A stretch of 64,000 nucleotides of DNA, from NCBI GenBank assembly GCA_002355455.1, contig AP017375.1:2790001-2854000 (forward strand). The letters run 5' to 3'. The notes beneath the pieces were generated by a model. That model saw only the letters and a program-made list of their open reading frames with translations. It made no database searches and was not told where the DNA came from. Positions 1-9,583 of the stretch are shown piece after piece; the stretch's first letter is position 1; every line of letters starts with the position of its first letter. The stretch is from Stanieria sp. NIES-3757 (GTDB lineage: Bacteria > Cyanobacteriota > Cyanobacteriia > Cyanobacteriales > Xenococcaceae). Both the position numbers and the translations under genes were made by a program.

Positions 1-1
1 T

Positions 2-673
2 CTCTGCGCTGCTAGTTTAATCATGGTGCATTTAAGTCGTTTGAGCGAAGAAATTATTCTTTGGGCATCCGAAGAGTTTGGTTTTGTTACCCTCAAAGAT
101 AATTGTTCAACGGGTTCGAGTATTATGCCCCAGAAAAAAAATCCTGATGTGCCTGAATTGATCAGGGGTAAAACAGGCAGAGTTTTTGGTCATCTGCAAG
201 GTTTATTGGTAATAATGAAGGGGTTACCTTTAGCTTATAACAAAGATTTACAAGAGGATAAAGAAGCCATTTTTGATGGCGTTACTACTGTCAAAGCTTG
301 TTTAGAAGCAATGACGATTTTATTAGCTGAAGGATTAGAATTTCGCACGCCAAGACTAGCAGCAGCAGTAGCTGAAGACTTTTCTAACGCTACCGATGTC
401 GCTGATTATCTTGCAGCTAAAGGTGTTCCTTTTCGAGAAGCTTATAATTTAGTCGGAAAAGCAGTTAAAACTAGCCTCGCGGTGGGTAAACTACTTAAAG
501 ATTTAACCCTAGCAGAATGGCAACAACTGCATCCTGCTTTTGAAGCGGATATTTATGATGCGATCGCTCCTAAACAAGTGGTTGCAGCCCGTAATAGTTA
601 TGGTGGGACTGGTTTTCAACAAGTTAGTCAAGCTATTGCTAGAGCGAAATCCCGACTTCAAAATAATTTTTAA
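2..673 (+). CDS. argH: Argininosuccinate lyase, C-terminal part (cut by left edge)
   Basis: This is the last step of arginine synthesis: argininosuccinate is split into arginine and fumarate in the cytoplasm. The frame is open to the left edge, and codons before the first internal ATG (position 23) already match the family ([12 protein letters not shown]), so the gene starts outside the window. The fumarate-lyase superfamily signature [12 protein letters not shown] is encoded near 112-147 and contains the mobile catalytic-serine loop. The C-terminal helical domain ([20 protein letters not shown]) is typical of ArgH. About 224 residues are present of roughly 460 expected. A Nudix gene follows after 16 bases in the same direction, so the two may be cotranscribed. 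Family assignment is firm. Confidence 0.95.
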   Translation, partial: LCAASLIMVHLSRLSEEIILWASEEFGFVTLKDNCSTGSSIMPQKKNPDVPELIRGKTGRVFGHLQGLLVIMKGLPLAYNKDLQEDKEAIFDGVTTVKACLEAMTILLAEGLEFRTPRLAAAVAEDFSNATDVADYLAAKGVPFREAYNLVGKAVKTSLAVGKLLKDLTLAEWQQLHPAFEADIYDAIAPKQVVAARNSYGGTGFQQVSQAIARAKSRLQNNF

Positions 674-689
674 TCTTATTATTACCTAG

Positions 690-1151
690 TTGATTATGCG
701 TCGTTATTGGCGATTTATTACTACCGTACTTGGCATTATTTTTCGTCATCCTATTACAGGAGTTACGATTATTCCTATTTTATCTGATGGTCGAATTGTC
801 TTAGTTAAGCGTCAAGATACTGGACAGTGGGGTTTACCTGGTGGGATGGTAGATTGGGGCGAAGATATTCCTAACAGCGTCTATCGAGAATTAGAAGAAG
901 AAACTGGGTTAAATTTAGTCAAAATGAAGCGTTTAGTTGGAGTTTACTCTGCACCAAACCGTGACCCTAGAATTCATTCTATATCGATTTTGATTGAAGC
1001 AGAAGCACAAGGTCAATTAGAAGTTAGAGATAAGTTAGAAATTTCAGAAGTTAAAGCTTTTTTACCAGAAGAGTTACCTTTAGGAAATCTTAGTCACGAT
1101 CATGATCGTCAATTAAAAGACTATCTTAACGGTGTAACAATGATCGCCTAG
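690..1151 (+). CDS. Nudix hydrolase
   Basis: This protein of about 153 residues belongs to the Nudix family, which hydrolyses nucleoside-diphosphate-linked substrates. The complete 23-residue Nudix box lies at residues 52-74: G, five residues, E58, seven residues, R66-E67, then EETGL. The divalent-metal-binding glutamates are all present. The substrate cannot be told from sequence. No strong ribosome site is visible: the frame opens with TTG at 690, and an ATG at 696 (MRRYWRF) is an equally likely start. A hydrophobic N-terminal stretch (residues 8-18) is short and need not be a membrane segment. It lies 16 bases after argH and probably shares its transcript. Confidence 0.9.
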   Translation: MIMRRYWRFITTVLGIIFRHPITGVTIIPILSDGRIVLVKRQDTGQWGLPGGMVDWGEDIPNSVYRELEEETGLNLVKMKRLVGVYSAPNRDPRIHSISILIEAEAQGQLEVRDKLEISEVKAFLPEELPLGNLSHDHDRQLKDYLNGVTMIA

Positions 1152-1345
1152 CTTAACTTTTTTACTTCATCTAAATTGACAAATAAATTTTGATTTTAGT
1201 TATTTTAATTTCTATTTTTATTTAATAGTTTAAAATAGCAAAAATAGAAATAATACAAAATATGTATTTAAGAGTGAATTAAATTTAGTTAACAAGTTTA
1301 TCTTGTTAGTTATGACAAACTGTAGAGTAAATTAAATCAGAAGTT

Positions 1346-1660
1346 TTGCGATTGATTAACAGACTGATACTTATTATTGTAATATTTTTACTTATAAATT
1401 TTTGGGGAGCTACTCTTCCTGTCGAAGCTGCTTTTTGTCGAAATCTTAATAATCATAATATTTGTATTGTACAAATTAAGCGTAGTGCTAAATATTATTG
1501 GGAATATCGAGCAACTATTAGTATTGATGGCAAAAAAAGACTAAGAGAAATTTATGATTGTCGCACTCATTCTGTGATTAAAGCTGATCGTCAAATAATT
1601 CCTTTTGAATCTAATGGTGTAGGTGAACTAATTTGTAGTAGGTTTGCTAAAACTAATTAA
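1346..1660 (+). CDS. Small secreted protein, unknown
   Basis: I do not recognise the family. The 104-residue product starts with a clear signal peptide: a positively charged N-terminus, a hydrophobic core (LILIIVIFLLINF) and a probable cleavage near VEAAFC. The mature part of about 75 residues has four cysteines (FCRN, NICIV, YDCRT, ELICS), which could form two disulfides in the periplasm, and is rich in basic residues. The frame opens with TTG at 1346 and has no in-frame ATG near the N-terminus, so the start is uncertain. It stands alone in an AT-rich region, facing the convergent CCA-enzyme gene. Confidence 0.55.
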   Translation: MRLINRLILIIVIFLLINFWGATLPVEAAFCRNLNNHNICIVQIKRSAKYYWEYRATISIDGKKRLREIYDCRTHSVIKADRQIIPFESNGVGELICSRFAKTN

Positions 1661-1764
1661 TCATTTTTGTTGATTGTTAATAGTTGATTATTCATCCCTC
1701 ATAATTAGTAATTGGTAACTGTAACAGCTAATTTAAGAAATGTTGTCATTAAATTAATTATTGA

Positions 1765-3006
1765 CTATTTATTCTTGTCCGCTTCAAATTTTTTAATTAA
1801 AGATTGAGCAAATTGTAAAGCTTCTGCTTTATTAGTAATATTTCCTTCAATATACGCCACTTGAATTTCAGTTAGTAATTTACCAATTAAAGGTGAAGGT
1901 CGCAAAGATAAATGTTTAATTAGATCGTTCCCATTAACTAAGGGTTGAGGATGAGCAATTGAGTCTTGAGGATTTAGATATCTGGCAATTAAAGGATTTA
2001 ATATTGTTCTAGAAACACCTTGCGCGATCGCAACTACTATTAAAATTGGAAAAATATCTTTAACTTCTAAAAAGAAAAAATATTGTTCTTTTAAACTCAT
2101 GACAGAACTATTTTGTTTTAGTTTTGGTAATTGTTTGAGTATAGTAAGAATAACTTTAATTTGTTGACGAGAATATTTTAAATTGATTAATTCTGCTTCT
2201 GCTTGCTGAGGTTCTTGAGTTACTAAAAGGGCTAATTTTGCCAAACTTAACCAATTAATATAATTAATTTGCCAAGCTTGCCAAGTTTGATTAAACTCAT
2301 CTGTAACTGCATTAATGATTGAAAGTTTTTCTAATTGTTCTCGCTCGATTTGGGGTAACCAAAAATTTAATAAACCATCTTCCCAAGCAGCAATCAACCA
2401 CTGATTAGATTCAGGAATAGCTAATAAATAATTTAGCTCGCTTTGAACTCTTTCGGCTGCAACTTTAGTTAATAAATTTGCTAATTCTTTAATTGTTTTT
2501 TTTGTAGTTGGTTCTATCGTAAAATTTAATTGGGCTGCTTGACGATAAGCTCTTAACAATCGTAAAGGATCGTCAACCAAATTATGACCAGAAACCATTC
2601 TAATGGTATGTTTTTTTAAATCTTCAAAGCCTTGAAGAGGATCGATTAATTTTTGAGCATGAATATTGTAAGCGATCGCATTAATAGTAAAATCTCTACG
2701 ATATAAATCTTTAACTAAATTTTGTCCTTCTTGTTGAGCAAAATCTAACGTACCTTCAGGAAAAACTACTCTAGCAATTTGTCTTGTTTCATCTAAAATG
2801 ACAAATCCAGCTTGATAATAATTAGCAATTTTTTTAGCTATTTCTACAGCATGATCTGGAACAACAAAATCTAAATCAAAATAGCTTTTTTCTCTCTTTA
2901 GTAAAGCATCTCTTACTGCACCACCTACTAAACAAGCTGACTCGGGTAACCAATCTAAACTAAATGGTACCTTGGGCAGAGCAAGACTAACTTCTTTAAC
3001 ACTCAT
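1765..3006 (-). CDS. cca: CCA tRNA nucleotidyltransferase / poly(A) polymerase family
   Basis: The enzyme builds or repairs the CCA end of tRNAs, or in split systems adds only C or A; it could alternatively be a poly(A) polymerase. The class II nucleotidyltransferase head is complete: LVGGAVRD near residues 26-33, the metal-binding DLD at 44-46, and RRDFTINAIAYN at about 103-114. The RNA-binding helical domain follows (DDPLRLLRAYRQAAQLNF). At 413 residues it has the usual bacterial length, and I see no HD phosphohydrolase domain at the C-terminus. The ATG at 3006 is followed 85 bases away by the divergent ycf34. Cyanobacteria may carry separate CC- and A-adding enzymes, so the exact specificity is open. 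Confidence 0.9.
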   Translation of the reverse strand: MSVKEVSLALPKVPFSLDWLPESACLVGGAVRDALLKREKSYFDLDFVVPDHAVEIAKKIANYYQAGFVILDETRQIARVVFPEGTLDFAQQEGQNLVKDLYRRDFTINAIAYNIHAQKLIDPLQGFEDLKKHTIRMVSGHNLVDDPLRLLRAYRQAAQLNFTIEPTTKKTIKELANLLTKVAAERVQSELNYLLAIPESNQWLIAAWEDGLLNFWLPQIEREQLEKLSIINAVTDEFNQTWQAWQINYINWLSLAKLALLVTQEPQQAEAELINLKYSRQQIKVILTILKQLPKLKQNSSVMSLKEQYFFFLEVKDIFPILIVVAIAQGVSRTILNPLIARYLNPQDSIAHPQPLVNGNDLIKHLSLRPSPLIGKLLTEIQVAYIEGNITNKAEALQFAQSLIKKFEADKNK

Positions 3007-3093
3007 CGATGAATTAACAAAACATTAAACAAAACTTTAAATATATCCTTGTCTGAGCTAAATTAACAAGAAAGCACGACAATAATTAAAGCC

Positions 3094-3342
3094 ATGTGTA
3101 TTTGTGTAAACTGCTATTTTGTCGACCGTTGTCAAACCTATCACGCAGTAGAAACCCAACACCAACAGCCTCATCTCACTGAACATCCAGATTTTGAAGC
3201 TCAAGAACCTACCATTAATGTTAATATTCGCACTAAAGACGACTTAATTGAAATGGAATGGGATGTGGTTGGCTGTCACAGTTTTTTACGAGAAACTGGC
3301 AAATGGGCAAACTTACGTCCTGGTGAAGCAGTACCTACTTAG
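3094..3342 (+). CDS. ycf34: Ycf34 family protein
   Basis: This 82-residue protein matches Ycf34, which is conserved in cyanobacteria and algal plastids. The cysteine-rich N-terminus MCICVNCYFVDRC places cysteines at residues 2, 4, 7 and 13, followed by TYHAVE, with a further cysteine in the C-terminal half (VVGCHSF). Published work on the Synechocystis homologue links Ycf34 to an iron-sulfur cluster and photosynthetic electron transport; that role is inferred here from family membership. It is divergent from the CCA gene and lies 90 bases before dedA, so it may be the first gene of a short transcript. Confidence 0.88.
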   Translation: MCICVNCYFVDRCQTYHAVETQHQQPHLTEHPDFEAQEPTINVNIRTKDDLIEMEWDVVGCHSFLRETGKWANLRPGEAVPT

Positions 3343-3432
3343 TTTCGATAATTGTTTACCCCCAACAAATTGACACTTTACCCTAATTCACGCCAAGATG
3401 TGAATGTAGGTAAACCTTTGTAAAGGTTCTCA

Positions 3433-4062
3433 ATGTCTATAGAGCTTCTATCGTTAGATAACGTTCAAGAAATCGCCCGCCAATACGGTTACTGGGCGGT
3501 ATTTATTGGGATTGCTTTGGAAAATACTGGTATTCCATTACCAGGAGAAACTATTACTATCGTGGGAGGCTTTTTAGCAGGTAGTGGTGAGTTAAACTAC
3601 TGGTTTGTCTTAGCTAGTTCAGTTTCTGGAGCAGTCTTAGGGGATAATTTTGGTTATTGGATTGGTAAAGTTGGCGGTTGGAAGTTTTTGGTACGTGTCG
3701 GAAGTATGTTTCGGATTCCAGAACAACAGTTAGAATTAGCCAGAGACAAGTTTAGTAAAAACGCTGCTCAAGCCGTATTTCTTGGTCGTTTTGTCACTTT
3801 GTTACGTATTTTTGCTGGACCTTTGGCAGGAATTGCACAAATGCCTTATCAAAAATTTTTTATTTATAATTTGGCTGGTGCAGCGGTATGGTCTTTGACG
3901 ATTGTCAGTTTATCCTATTTTTTAGGAAAAATTGTTTCTCTACAACAAATAGTTGAGTGGATTGCTCAAGCTGGAATGCTTGCTTTGTTGATTGTTGTAA
4001 TTGTGTTATTAATTTCTTTCCTTTGGGAATATCGACAAAAAACTCTCATTCCTAAAGATTAA
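3433..4062 (+). CDS. DedA family integral membrane protein
   Basis: This inner-membrane protein of the DedA/VTT family has 209 residues. The diagnostic N-terminal segment ENTGIPLPGETITIVGG is present, followed by GDNFGYWIGKVGGWKFL and the conserved FLGRFVTLLRIFAGPLAG. Four to five hydrophobic segments are visible, the last near residues 175-197. DedA proteins are implicated in lipid (undecaprenyl phosphate or phospholipid) flipping and envelope homeostasis; which substrate applies here cannot be seen. The start ATG at 3433 lies 10 bases after an AAAGG-type site. A 545-base gap follows before amt. Confidence 0.88.
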   Translation: MSIELLSLDNVQEIARQYGYWAVFIGIALENTGIPLPGETITIVGGFLAGSGELNYWFVLASSVSGAVLGDNFGYWIGKVGGWKFLVRVGSMFRIPEQQLELARDKFSKNAAQAVFLGRFVTLLRIFAGPLAGIAQMPYQKFFIYNLAGAAVWSLTIVSLSYFLGKIVSLQQIVEWIAQAGMLALLIVVIVLLISFLWEYRQKTLIPKD

Positions 4063-4607
4063 TTTAGGAGTTTTAATTACTCCGTCATGGTTTGAAGTAA
4101 GTTGGTTTTGGATTAAAGATTCTCAATATAGAGTTGTTAAAGTTTCTAATATTGATAAATTCACTTGTTGAGTTAATTTACAATTTATATACACTTTTGA
4201 CCTGATTACTTAACTGTTACTTTACATTTTATTTAAAGTTAATCATCGAATAAAAACCTGTATATGTATCGTCATATACAGAAAAATTATTTCAAAAAGA
4301 CCACTCTTGATCGTTGCGATTAATCGAGTAAAACTATTAGTCAGGACTTAAAAAATCTTGACTAAAATATAGCCATTTTTTGTAGAACTCTTTTCTAAGA
4401 CTAAAAATTTAGTTAAACACTTAAGATTGGCGTTGATAACTGTAAGGTGGATAAAACTGGCTTAAATTCAAATTAAATTTTTGAGCCAGTCAGCCCAATA
4501 AAAAAATTAGTCAAGTGTAATCAGTCTCAGAATTTCTAGACATTTGATCTAGAAAAACTAATTACCCAACTGTTATCTATCAATAAACACTAAATTGTAA
4601 ACAGATT
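4063..4607 (+). promoter_or_regulatory. Upstream region of amt with inverted repeat and NtcA-like box
   Basis: This 545-base stretch has no gene. At 4258-4281 there is a perfect 9-base inverted repeat, CTGTATATG and CATATACAG, around a 6-base spacer. Within it, 4266-4279 reads GTA-N8-TAC, the consensus of the cyanobacterial nitrogen regulator NtcA, which controls amt genes in studied species. The box is not centred on the inverted repeat, lies about 330 bases before the start codon, and I see no convincing TAN3T element about 22 bases downstream. It may be NtcA, another dimeric regulator, or chance. The remainder is AT-rich without other clear signals. Confidence 0.4.
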
Positions 4608-6155
4608 ATGTTTCAAACGACTCTTAAAAAGAGAAAATCGCTCGACTTAAATCGGCGATCTAACACAAAATCATCTTCTTCATCTTATCTTGAACCTTTG
4701 CAAACTGTCTTGAGATTTTTTTCTCCTTATTGGCTGGCTTGTATTCCTTTAGCTGCCATTATTGTAGTTGTTTGGAATACAGCAGCAGTTGCTCAAGATG
4801 CTGAGGCTTTAACACCAGAGCAAGTTCAAGGAGCTTTAAATGCTACTTGGGTTTTAATAGCTGCTATTCTGGTAATTTTTATGAACGCAGGATTCGCAAT
4901 GTTAGAAACCGGATTCTGTCGTCAGAAAAATGCAGTTAATATTCTTGCCAAAAACCTAATTGTATTTGCTTTAGCTACTTTAGCTTATTGGGCAATTGGC
5001 TTTGCCTTAATGTTTGGTACTGGTAACGGTTTTATTGGTGCCAGTGGCTGGTTTTTGACTGGAGAGCCAGCAACCTATGGATTAGAGCCATTTCCTACTG
5101 GTTTACCTGTACCTTTATTTTTCCTCTTTCAAGCAGCTTTTGCTGGTACAGCAGCTACGATTGTATCTGGGGCGGTAGCAGAACGAATTAAGTTTGTTGA
5201 CTTTATTATTTTTAGCCTTTTACTTACTGCGATTTCTTATCCGATTACTGGACATTGGGTGTGGAGTTCTAGTGGTTGGCTATTTAATCTTGGTTTTCAT
5301 GATTTTGCTGGTTCAACTGTGGTTCACTCTGTTGGCGGATGGGCTGCTTTAATTGGTGCTGCATTTCTTGGTCCTAGAGAAGGTAAATACCAAAACGGTA
5401 GAATTAGTGCTATTCCTGGTCACAATATGAGCATTGCGACTCTAGGTTGTTTAATTCTCTGGATTGGCTGGTTTGGTTTTAATCCTGGTTCGGCGTTGGC
5501 TGCTAATGAAACAGTACCTTTTATTGCAGTTACTACTAACTTAGCTGCTGCTGCTGGTGGTGTTACTGCTACTTTTACCTCGTGGATAAAAGACGGCAAA
5601 CCTGACTTATCAATGGTGATCAATGGTATTTTGGCTGGTTTAGTTGGTATTACCGCAGGTTGTTATGTAGTTGACTATTGGGGCGCGCTAATTATCGGTT
5701 TAATTACTGGTGTTGTAGTTGTTTTCTCAGTTAGTTTCTTTGATTCAATCAAAATTGATGACCCTGTTGGTGCAACTTCGGTTCACTTAGTTTGTGGTAT
5801 TTTAGGAACTTTAGCAGTGGGTATCTTTGCTAATCCTAATAATATCGCTCAAGGTGGTGCTGAAGGCGCGATCGCAGGATTGCTTTATGGCGGTGGCGTA
5901 ACCCAACTAATCAACCAAATCGTTGGTGTTTTAGCGGTTGGTGCTTTTACTGTAGTTTTTAGTGCGATCGCTTGGGGTGTGATTAAAGCTGTTTTAGGTA
6001 TGCGCGTCACTCTTGAAGAAGAAATTAATGGTTTAGATATTGGCGAACATGGTATGGAAGCTTACAGCGGTTTCGTTAAAGAATCTGATGTAATTTCTGG
6101 TAGCACTAGTACTATTAGTGGTTCTAGTTCAATAGCTAGTAATACAGAATTCTAA
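4608..6155 (+). CDS. amt: Ammonium transporter
   Basis: This Amt/Mep/Rh-family channel moves ammonium across the cytoplasmic membrane as a trimer. The 515-residue product has an N-terminal basic, serine-rich stretch and a hydrophobic segment ending near VAQDAEAL, compatible with a cleaved or extra leader. Eleven membrane helices then begin with [20 protein letters not shown]. The twin pore histidines are present in [13 protein letters not shown] and [14 protein letters not shown]. The cytoplasmic C-terminus ([20 protein letters not shown]-like region) matches the conserved regulatory tail. A serine/threonine-rich extension of about 25 residues follows. A possible NtcA site lies upstream and a strong terminator downstream, so the gene is likely monocistronic. 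Confidence 0.95.
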   Translation: MFQTTLKKRKSLDLNRRSNTKSSSSSYLEPLQTVLRFFSPYWLACIPLAAIIVVVWNTAAVAQDAEALTPEQVQGALNATWVLIAAILVIFMNAGFAMLETGFCRQKNAVNILAKNLIVFALATLAYWAIGFALMFGTGNGFIGASGWFLTGEPATYGLEPFPTGLPVPLFFLFQAAFAGTAATIVSGAVAERIKFVDFIIFSLLLTAISYPITGHWVWSSSGWLFNLGFHDFAGSTVVHSVGGWAALIGAAFLGPREGKYQNGRISAIPGHNMSIATLGCLILWIGWFGFNPGSALAANETVPFIAVTTNLAAAAGGVTATFTSWIKDGKPDLSMVINGILAGLVGITAGCYVVDYWGALIIGLITGVVVVFSVSFFDSIKIDDPVGATSVHLVCGILGTLAVGIFANPNNIAQGGAEGAIAGLLYGGGVTQLINQIVGVLAVGAFTVVFSAIAWGVIKAVLGMRVTLEEEINGLDIGEHGMEAYSGFVKESDVISGSTSTISGSSSIASNTEF

Positions 6156-6184
6156 CCATCTCAACCAAAGGATAAAAAAAGAAA

Positions 6185-6233
6185 CGCCCGTGTTTCAGCT
6201 TAGAATTATCTAAGATAGAAAGCGGGTTTTTTT
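6185..6233 (+). terminator. Rho-independent terminator after amt
   Basis: A long imperfect hairpin has outer arms CCCG (6187-6190) and CGGG (6223-6226), with inner arms CTTAG and CTAAG around AATTAT. It is followed directly by a run of seven T. It sits between the amt stop and the ispH start, separating the two transcripts. Confidence 0.75.
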
Positions 6234-6240
6234 AATCACA

Positions 6241-7449
6241 ATGGATACAAAAGCTTTTAAACGTTCACTACAACAATCAGAAAATTATCATCGCAAAGGT
6301 TTTGGACATGAAGCCGAAGTTACTGATGCTCTTAATACAGAGTATCAAAGTAATTTGATTCAAACTATTCGCAATAATTCTTATCAATTAACCAAAGGAG
6401 ATGTCAGTATTCGTTTAGCAGAGGCTTTTGGTTTTTGTTGGGGAGTAGAAAGAGCGGTGGCAATGGCTTATGAAACCCGTCAACATTTTCCCACCGAAAA
6501 AATTTGGATTACTAATGAGATTATTCATAATCCTTCAGTTAACCAGCGTTTGCGAGAAATGGAAGTCGGTTTTATTGATGTAATCGATGGCAATAAAGAT
6601 TTTTCGGTGGTTCAATCTGGTGATGTCGTGATTTTACCTGCTTTTGGTGCCAGTGTTACCGAAATGCAGTTGCTCAATGAGCGTGGTTGTACTATTGTAG
6701 ATACTACCTGTCCTTGGGTGTCTAAAGTTTGGAATTCGGTAGAAAAACACAAAAAACGCGACTATACTTCCATTATTCATGGCAAATACAACCACGAAGA
6801 AACAATTGCTACCAGTTCTTTTGCAGATAAATATTTGGTAGTGCTTAATTTACAACAAGCTGAATATGTAGTTAACTATATTCTTCATGGTGGCGACCGC
6901 ACAGAGTTTTTAACTAAATTTCAAAATGCCTATTCTGAAGGATTTGATCCAGATTTAGATTTAGTCAGAATTGGGATTGCCAATCAAACTACTATGCTCA
7001 AAAGCGAAACCGAACAAATTGGTAAGTTATTTGAACAGACGATGCTCAAAAAATACGGGCCAATAGAATTAAATGAGCATTTTATGAGCTTTAATACTAT
7101 TTGTGATGCGACTCAAGAACGTCAAGATGCGATGTTAAATTTGGTCGAAGAAGATTTAGATTTAATGGTAGTAATTGGTGGTTTCAATTCTTCTAATACT
7201 ACTCATTTACAAGAAATTGCAATTGAACATGGAATACCCTCTTATCATATCGATAGCGTAGCTCGAATTGGTGAAGGAAATCATATTGAGCATAAACCTT
7301 TGGGTAAAGATTTAGAAATTAAAGAAAATTGGTTACCAGAAGGTAAGATTACGATTGGAGTTACATCAGGTGCTTCTACTCCTGATAAAGTAGTTGCTGA
7401 TGTGATTGAAAAGATTTTTGACCTTAAAGCTACCCTGGTAAATGTGTAG
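6241..7449 (+). CDS. ispH: 4-hydroxy-3-methylbut-2-enyl diphosphate reductase
   Basis: This is the last enzyme of the MEP pathway. It reduces HMBPP to IPP and DMAPP and so supplies carotenoids, phytol and quinone tails. The three cysteines that hold the Fe-S cluster are visible at about residues 66 ([11 protein letters not shown]), 157 ([11 protein letters not shown]) and 288 ([13 protein letters not shown]). The length of 402 residues, with an N-terminal extension of about 50 residues, is the cyanobacterial/plant type, longer than the E. coli enzyme. The HNPSVNQRL and [14 protein letters not shown] segments also match the family. The gene lies directly after the amt terminator. Confidence 0.96.
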   Translation: MDTKAFKRSLQQSENYHRKGFGHEAEVTDALNTEYQSNLIQTIRNNSYQLTKGDVSIRLAEAFGFCWGVERAVAMAYETRQHFPTEKIWITNEIIHNPSVNQRLREMEVGFIDVIDGNKDFSVVQSGDVVILPAFGASVTEMQLLNERGCTIVDTTCPWVSKVWNSVEKHKKRDYTSIIHGKYNHEETIATSSFADKYLVVLNLQQAEYVVNYILHGGDRTEFLTKFQNAYSEGFDPDLDLVRIGIANQTTMLKSETEQIGKLFEQTMLKKYGPIELNEHFMSFNTICDATQERQDAMLNLVEEDLDLMVVIGGFNSSNTTHLQEIAIEHGIPSYHIDSVARIGEGNHIEHKPLGKDLEIKENWLPEGKITIGVTSGASTPDKVVADVIEKIFDLKATLVNV

Positions 7450-7867
7450 GAGTTTTTAAGGAACCAAGATTAAGAGATTGCCGATCCAGTAAACTTTAAA
7501 ACTTCCCTAAAGTATTCGAGCTCGATTTGGTTGGGTTACGGCGAAGAAGATCGGTTAGATTTTTAGAGCTACTCGCCTAATCCATCCTACTTCTTTTATT
7601 TAGCAGATAGCGAAAATTGACGATTCAAGGATTTTGAGTTTTTCGAGTTAGAACTAAGACAAACTCCAACTAAAAGCGATCGCTTTGACAATCGCTCTAT
7701 TTGTCAAACAGAAAGAGGTCGCGAAACTTTAATATAGATATTATTCCGTTGTGATTAAACTTATACAAAAAATCATACATCTTCTACAAATAACAAATAA
7801 GATCGCGAACGTTAGAGAATAATACTTATAAACAAAAAAGATCTAAAAATAAATTTCACAAACAATT
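7450..7867. other. Gene-free spacer between ispH and the GGDEF-EAL gene
   Basis: This spacer of 418 bases has no convincing reading frame. It holds a HIP1 octamer near 7677 and a short inverted pair, GCGATCGCT and AGCGAT-like arms. The promoter of the GGDEF-EAL gene must lie here, but I cannot place it. Confidence 0.5.
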
Positions 7868-9346
7868 ATGTCTATAAACGACGGTTGTGACAATAGATGT
7901 GGTTTATACAGAGAACTAGAACAACAAGTACAAGAAAGAACAATACAATTAAAACGAGTCATCAGCGAACTCAAGCAAGAAATTAGCAAACACAAACAAA
8001 CACAAAAGCAACTTTTTCACCAAGTTTTACACGATGCCTTAACAGGTTTACCCAATCGTAAGTTGTTCATGGAGCATCTGCAAAAAGCACTTCAACGCAG
8101 CAAAAGAAATCAAAATTACTTATTTGCAGTTTTATTTATCGATCTCGATCGCTTCAAAATTATCAACGACAGTTTGGGACATGGTGTTGGCGACCGACTG
8201 TTAATCGCGATCGCCCATTTATTAAAACAATATTCTCGTGATGTCGATACTGTTGCTCGTTTAAGCGGTGATGAATTTGCCCTTCTACTCGACGATCTTA
8301 AGGATAGTAGCGATGCGGTCGAGATCGCCGAGAGAATTTTAGAAAAAATCTCTTCTCCGATTGCTTTGAATGAGCGTAAAGTTTTTACTGGTGCAAGCAT
8401 TGGCATTGCTTTGAGTTCGGCAACTTACCAAAATGGGAACGAATTGCTGCGAGATGCAGATATTGCCATGTATCGGGCAAAATCTCAAGGAAAAGGACGC
8501 TATGCAGTTTTTGATCGCCAAATGTATATTCAAACACTCCATCTATCACAATTAGAAACAGACTTGCGCTTTGCTTTGGAACGTCAAGAGTTTATCGTTC
8601 ACTATCAACCGATAATATCCCTAAAAACGGGTCAACTTGAGGGTTTTGAGGCACTGCTACGCTGGCAGCATCCAGAAAAAGGATTAATTTACCCTAGTGA
8701 ATTTATCGCGCTCGCGGAAGATACGGGTTTAATCGTGCCTATCGGCGAATGGTTATTACGAGAAGTTTGTTCCCAACTTCGTAGTTGGCAACTTCAATTT
8801 CCCGCTGCTGTATCTCTTCAAATAAGCGTTAATCTCTCCAGCAGACAAATTCAACAATTCGATTTCATTGACAAATTAGACGAAATTTTGAGCCAAACTG
8901 GCTTACAAGGCGAATATCTCCGCTTAGAACTTACTGAAACCATGCTTATGAATCGAGGTGAAAAGACGCTCGAACTTCTGTCACAAATAAAAGCTAAAAA
9001 AATTCAATTAAGTATCGATGACTTCGGTACGGGATATTCATCTTTAAGTTATTTGCATCGTTTTCCCATTGATTCTCTAAAAATCGATCGCTCTTTTGTT
9101 AATTCGAGCGATAGCAAACACAAAAAGCTTGAAATAGTTAGTACCATTATTACTCTGGCGCATTCTTTAGAAATTAAAGCGATCGCTGAAGGAGTAGAAA
9201 CATTGGAGCGATTAAATCAATTAAAAAATTGGGGATGCGATGAAGCTCAAGGATACTTGTTTTCTAAACCCGTTGACGTTCGGTTAGCCGAATCTTTCAT
9301 CGCGCTACCAATCGACAATAGTAAATTGCACTATACGAAACAATAA
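7868..9346 (+). CDS. GGDEF-EAL cyclic-di-GMP enzyme with coiled-coil N-terminus
   Basis: This soluble 492-residue protein could both make and degrade the second messenger c-di-GMP. Residues 15-50 form a predicted coiled coil. The GGDEF domain (about 55-215) has LTGLPNRKLF, the metal-site segment FIDLDRFKIINDSLGHGVGD, and the active-site loop as SGDEF at 133-137. The inhibitory RxxD motif (RDVD, 124-127) lies exactly five residues before it. The EAL domain (about 230-480) has EALLRW at 261-266, ELTETM, DDFGTGYSSL from 384 and IDRSFV. Both domains therefore look catalytically competent; the Ser in SGDEF is a tolerated variant. No PAS, GAF or membrane input domain is present, so the sensory input is unclear. 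Confidence 0.93.
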   Translation: MSINDGCDNRCGLYRELEQQVQERTIQLKRVISELKQEISKHKQTQKQLFHQVLHDALTGLPNRKLFMEHLQKALQRSKRNQNYLFAVLFIDLDRFKIINDSLGHGVGDRLLIAIAHLLKQYSRDVDTVARLSGDEFALLLDDLKDSSDAVEIAERILEKISSPIALNERKVFTGASIGIALSSATYQNGNELLRDADIAMYRAKSQGKGRYAVFDRQMYIQTLHLSQLETDLRFALERQEFIVHYQPIISLKTGQLEGFEALLRWQHPEKGLIYPSEFIALAEDTGLIVPIGEWLLREVCSQLRSWQLQFPAAVSLQISVNLSSRQIQQFDFIDKLDEILSQTGLQGEYLRLELTETMLMNRGEKTLELLSQIKAKKIQLSIDDFGTGYSSLSYLHRFPIDSLKIDRSFVNSSDSKHKKLEIVSTIITLAHSLEIKAIAEGVETLERLNQLKNWGCDEAQGYLFSKPVDVRLAESFIALPIDNSKLHYTKQ

Positions 9347-9583
9347 ACAGGGCGATAAGTTGTAACTGTTTACAGAAAAAGAGTTGTATATAAAGTTATC
9401 CAATAAATTGACACCATTAATTTAATATGAAATAGAAAAAATAATGCTACCAATAGTTAGATTTAAGTTCTGGTTCAGCTAAGAGCTAAAAACTAAAAAC
9501 GATCCTAACCGTAGCAAACATTTAAGTATTTCATATAATTTTTAATTTTTAACTTGACTCTAATCCTCTGCTCTCTTGCGCTT

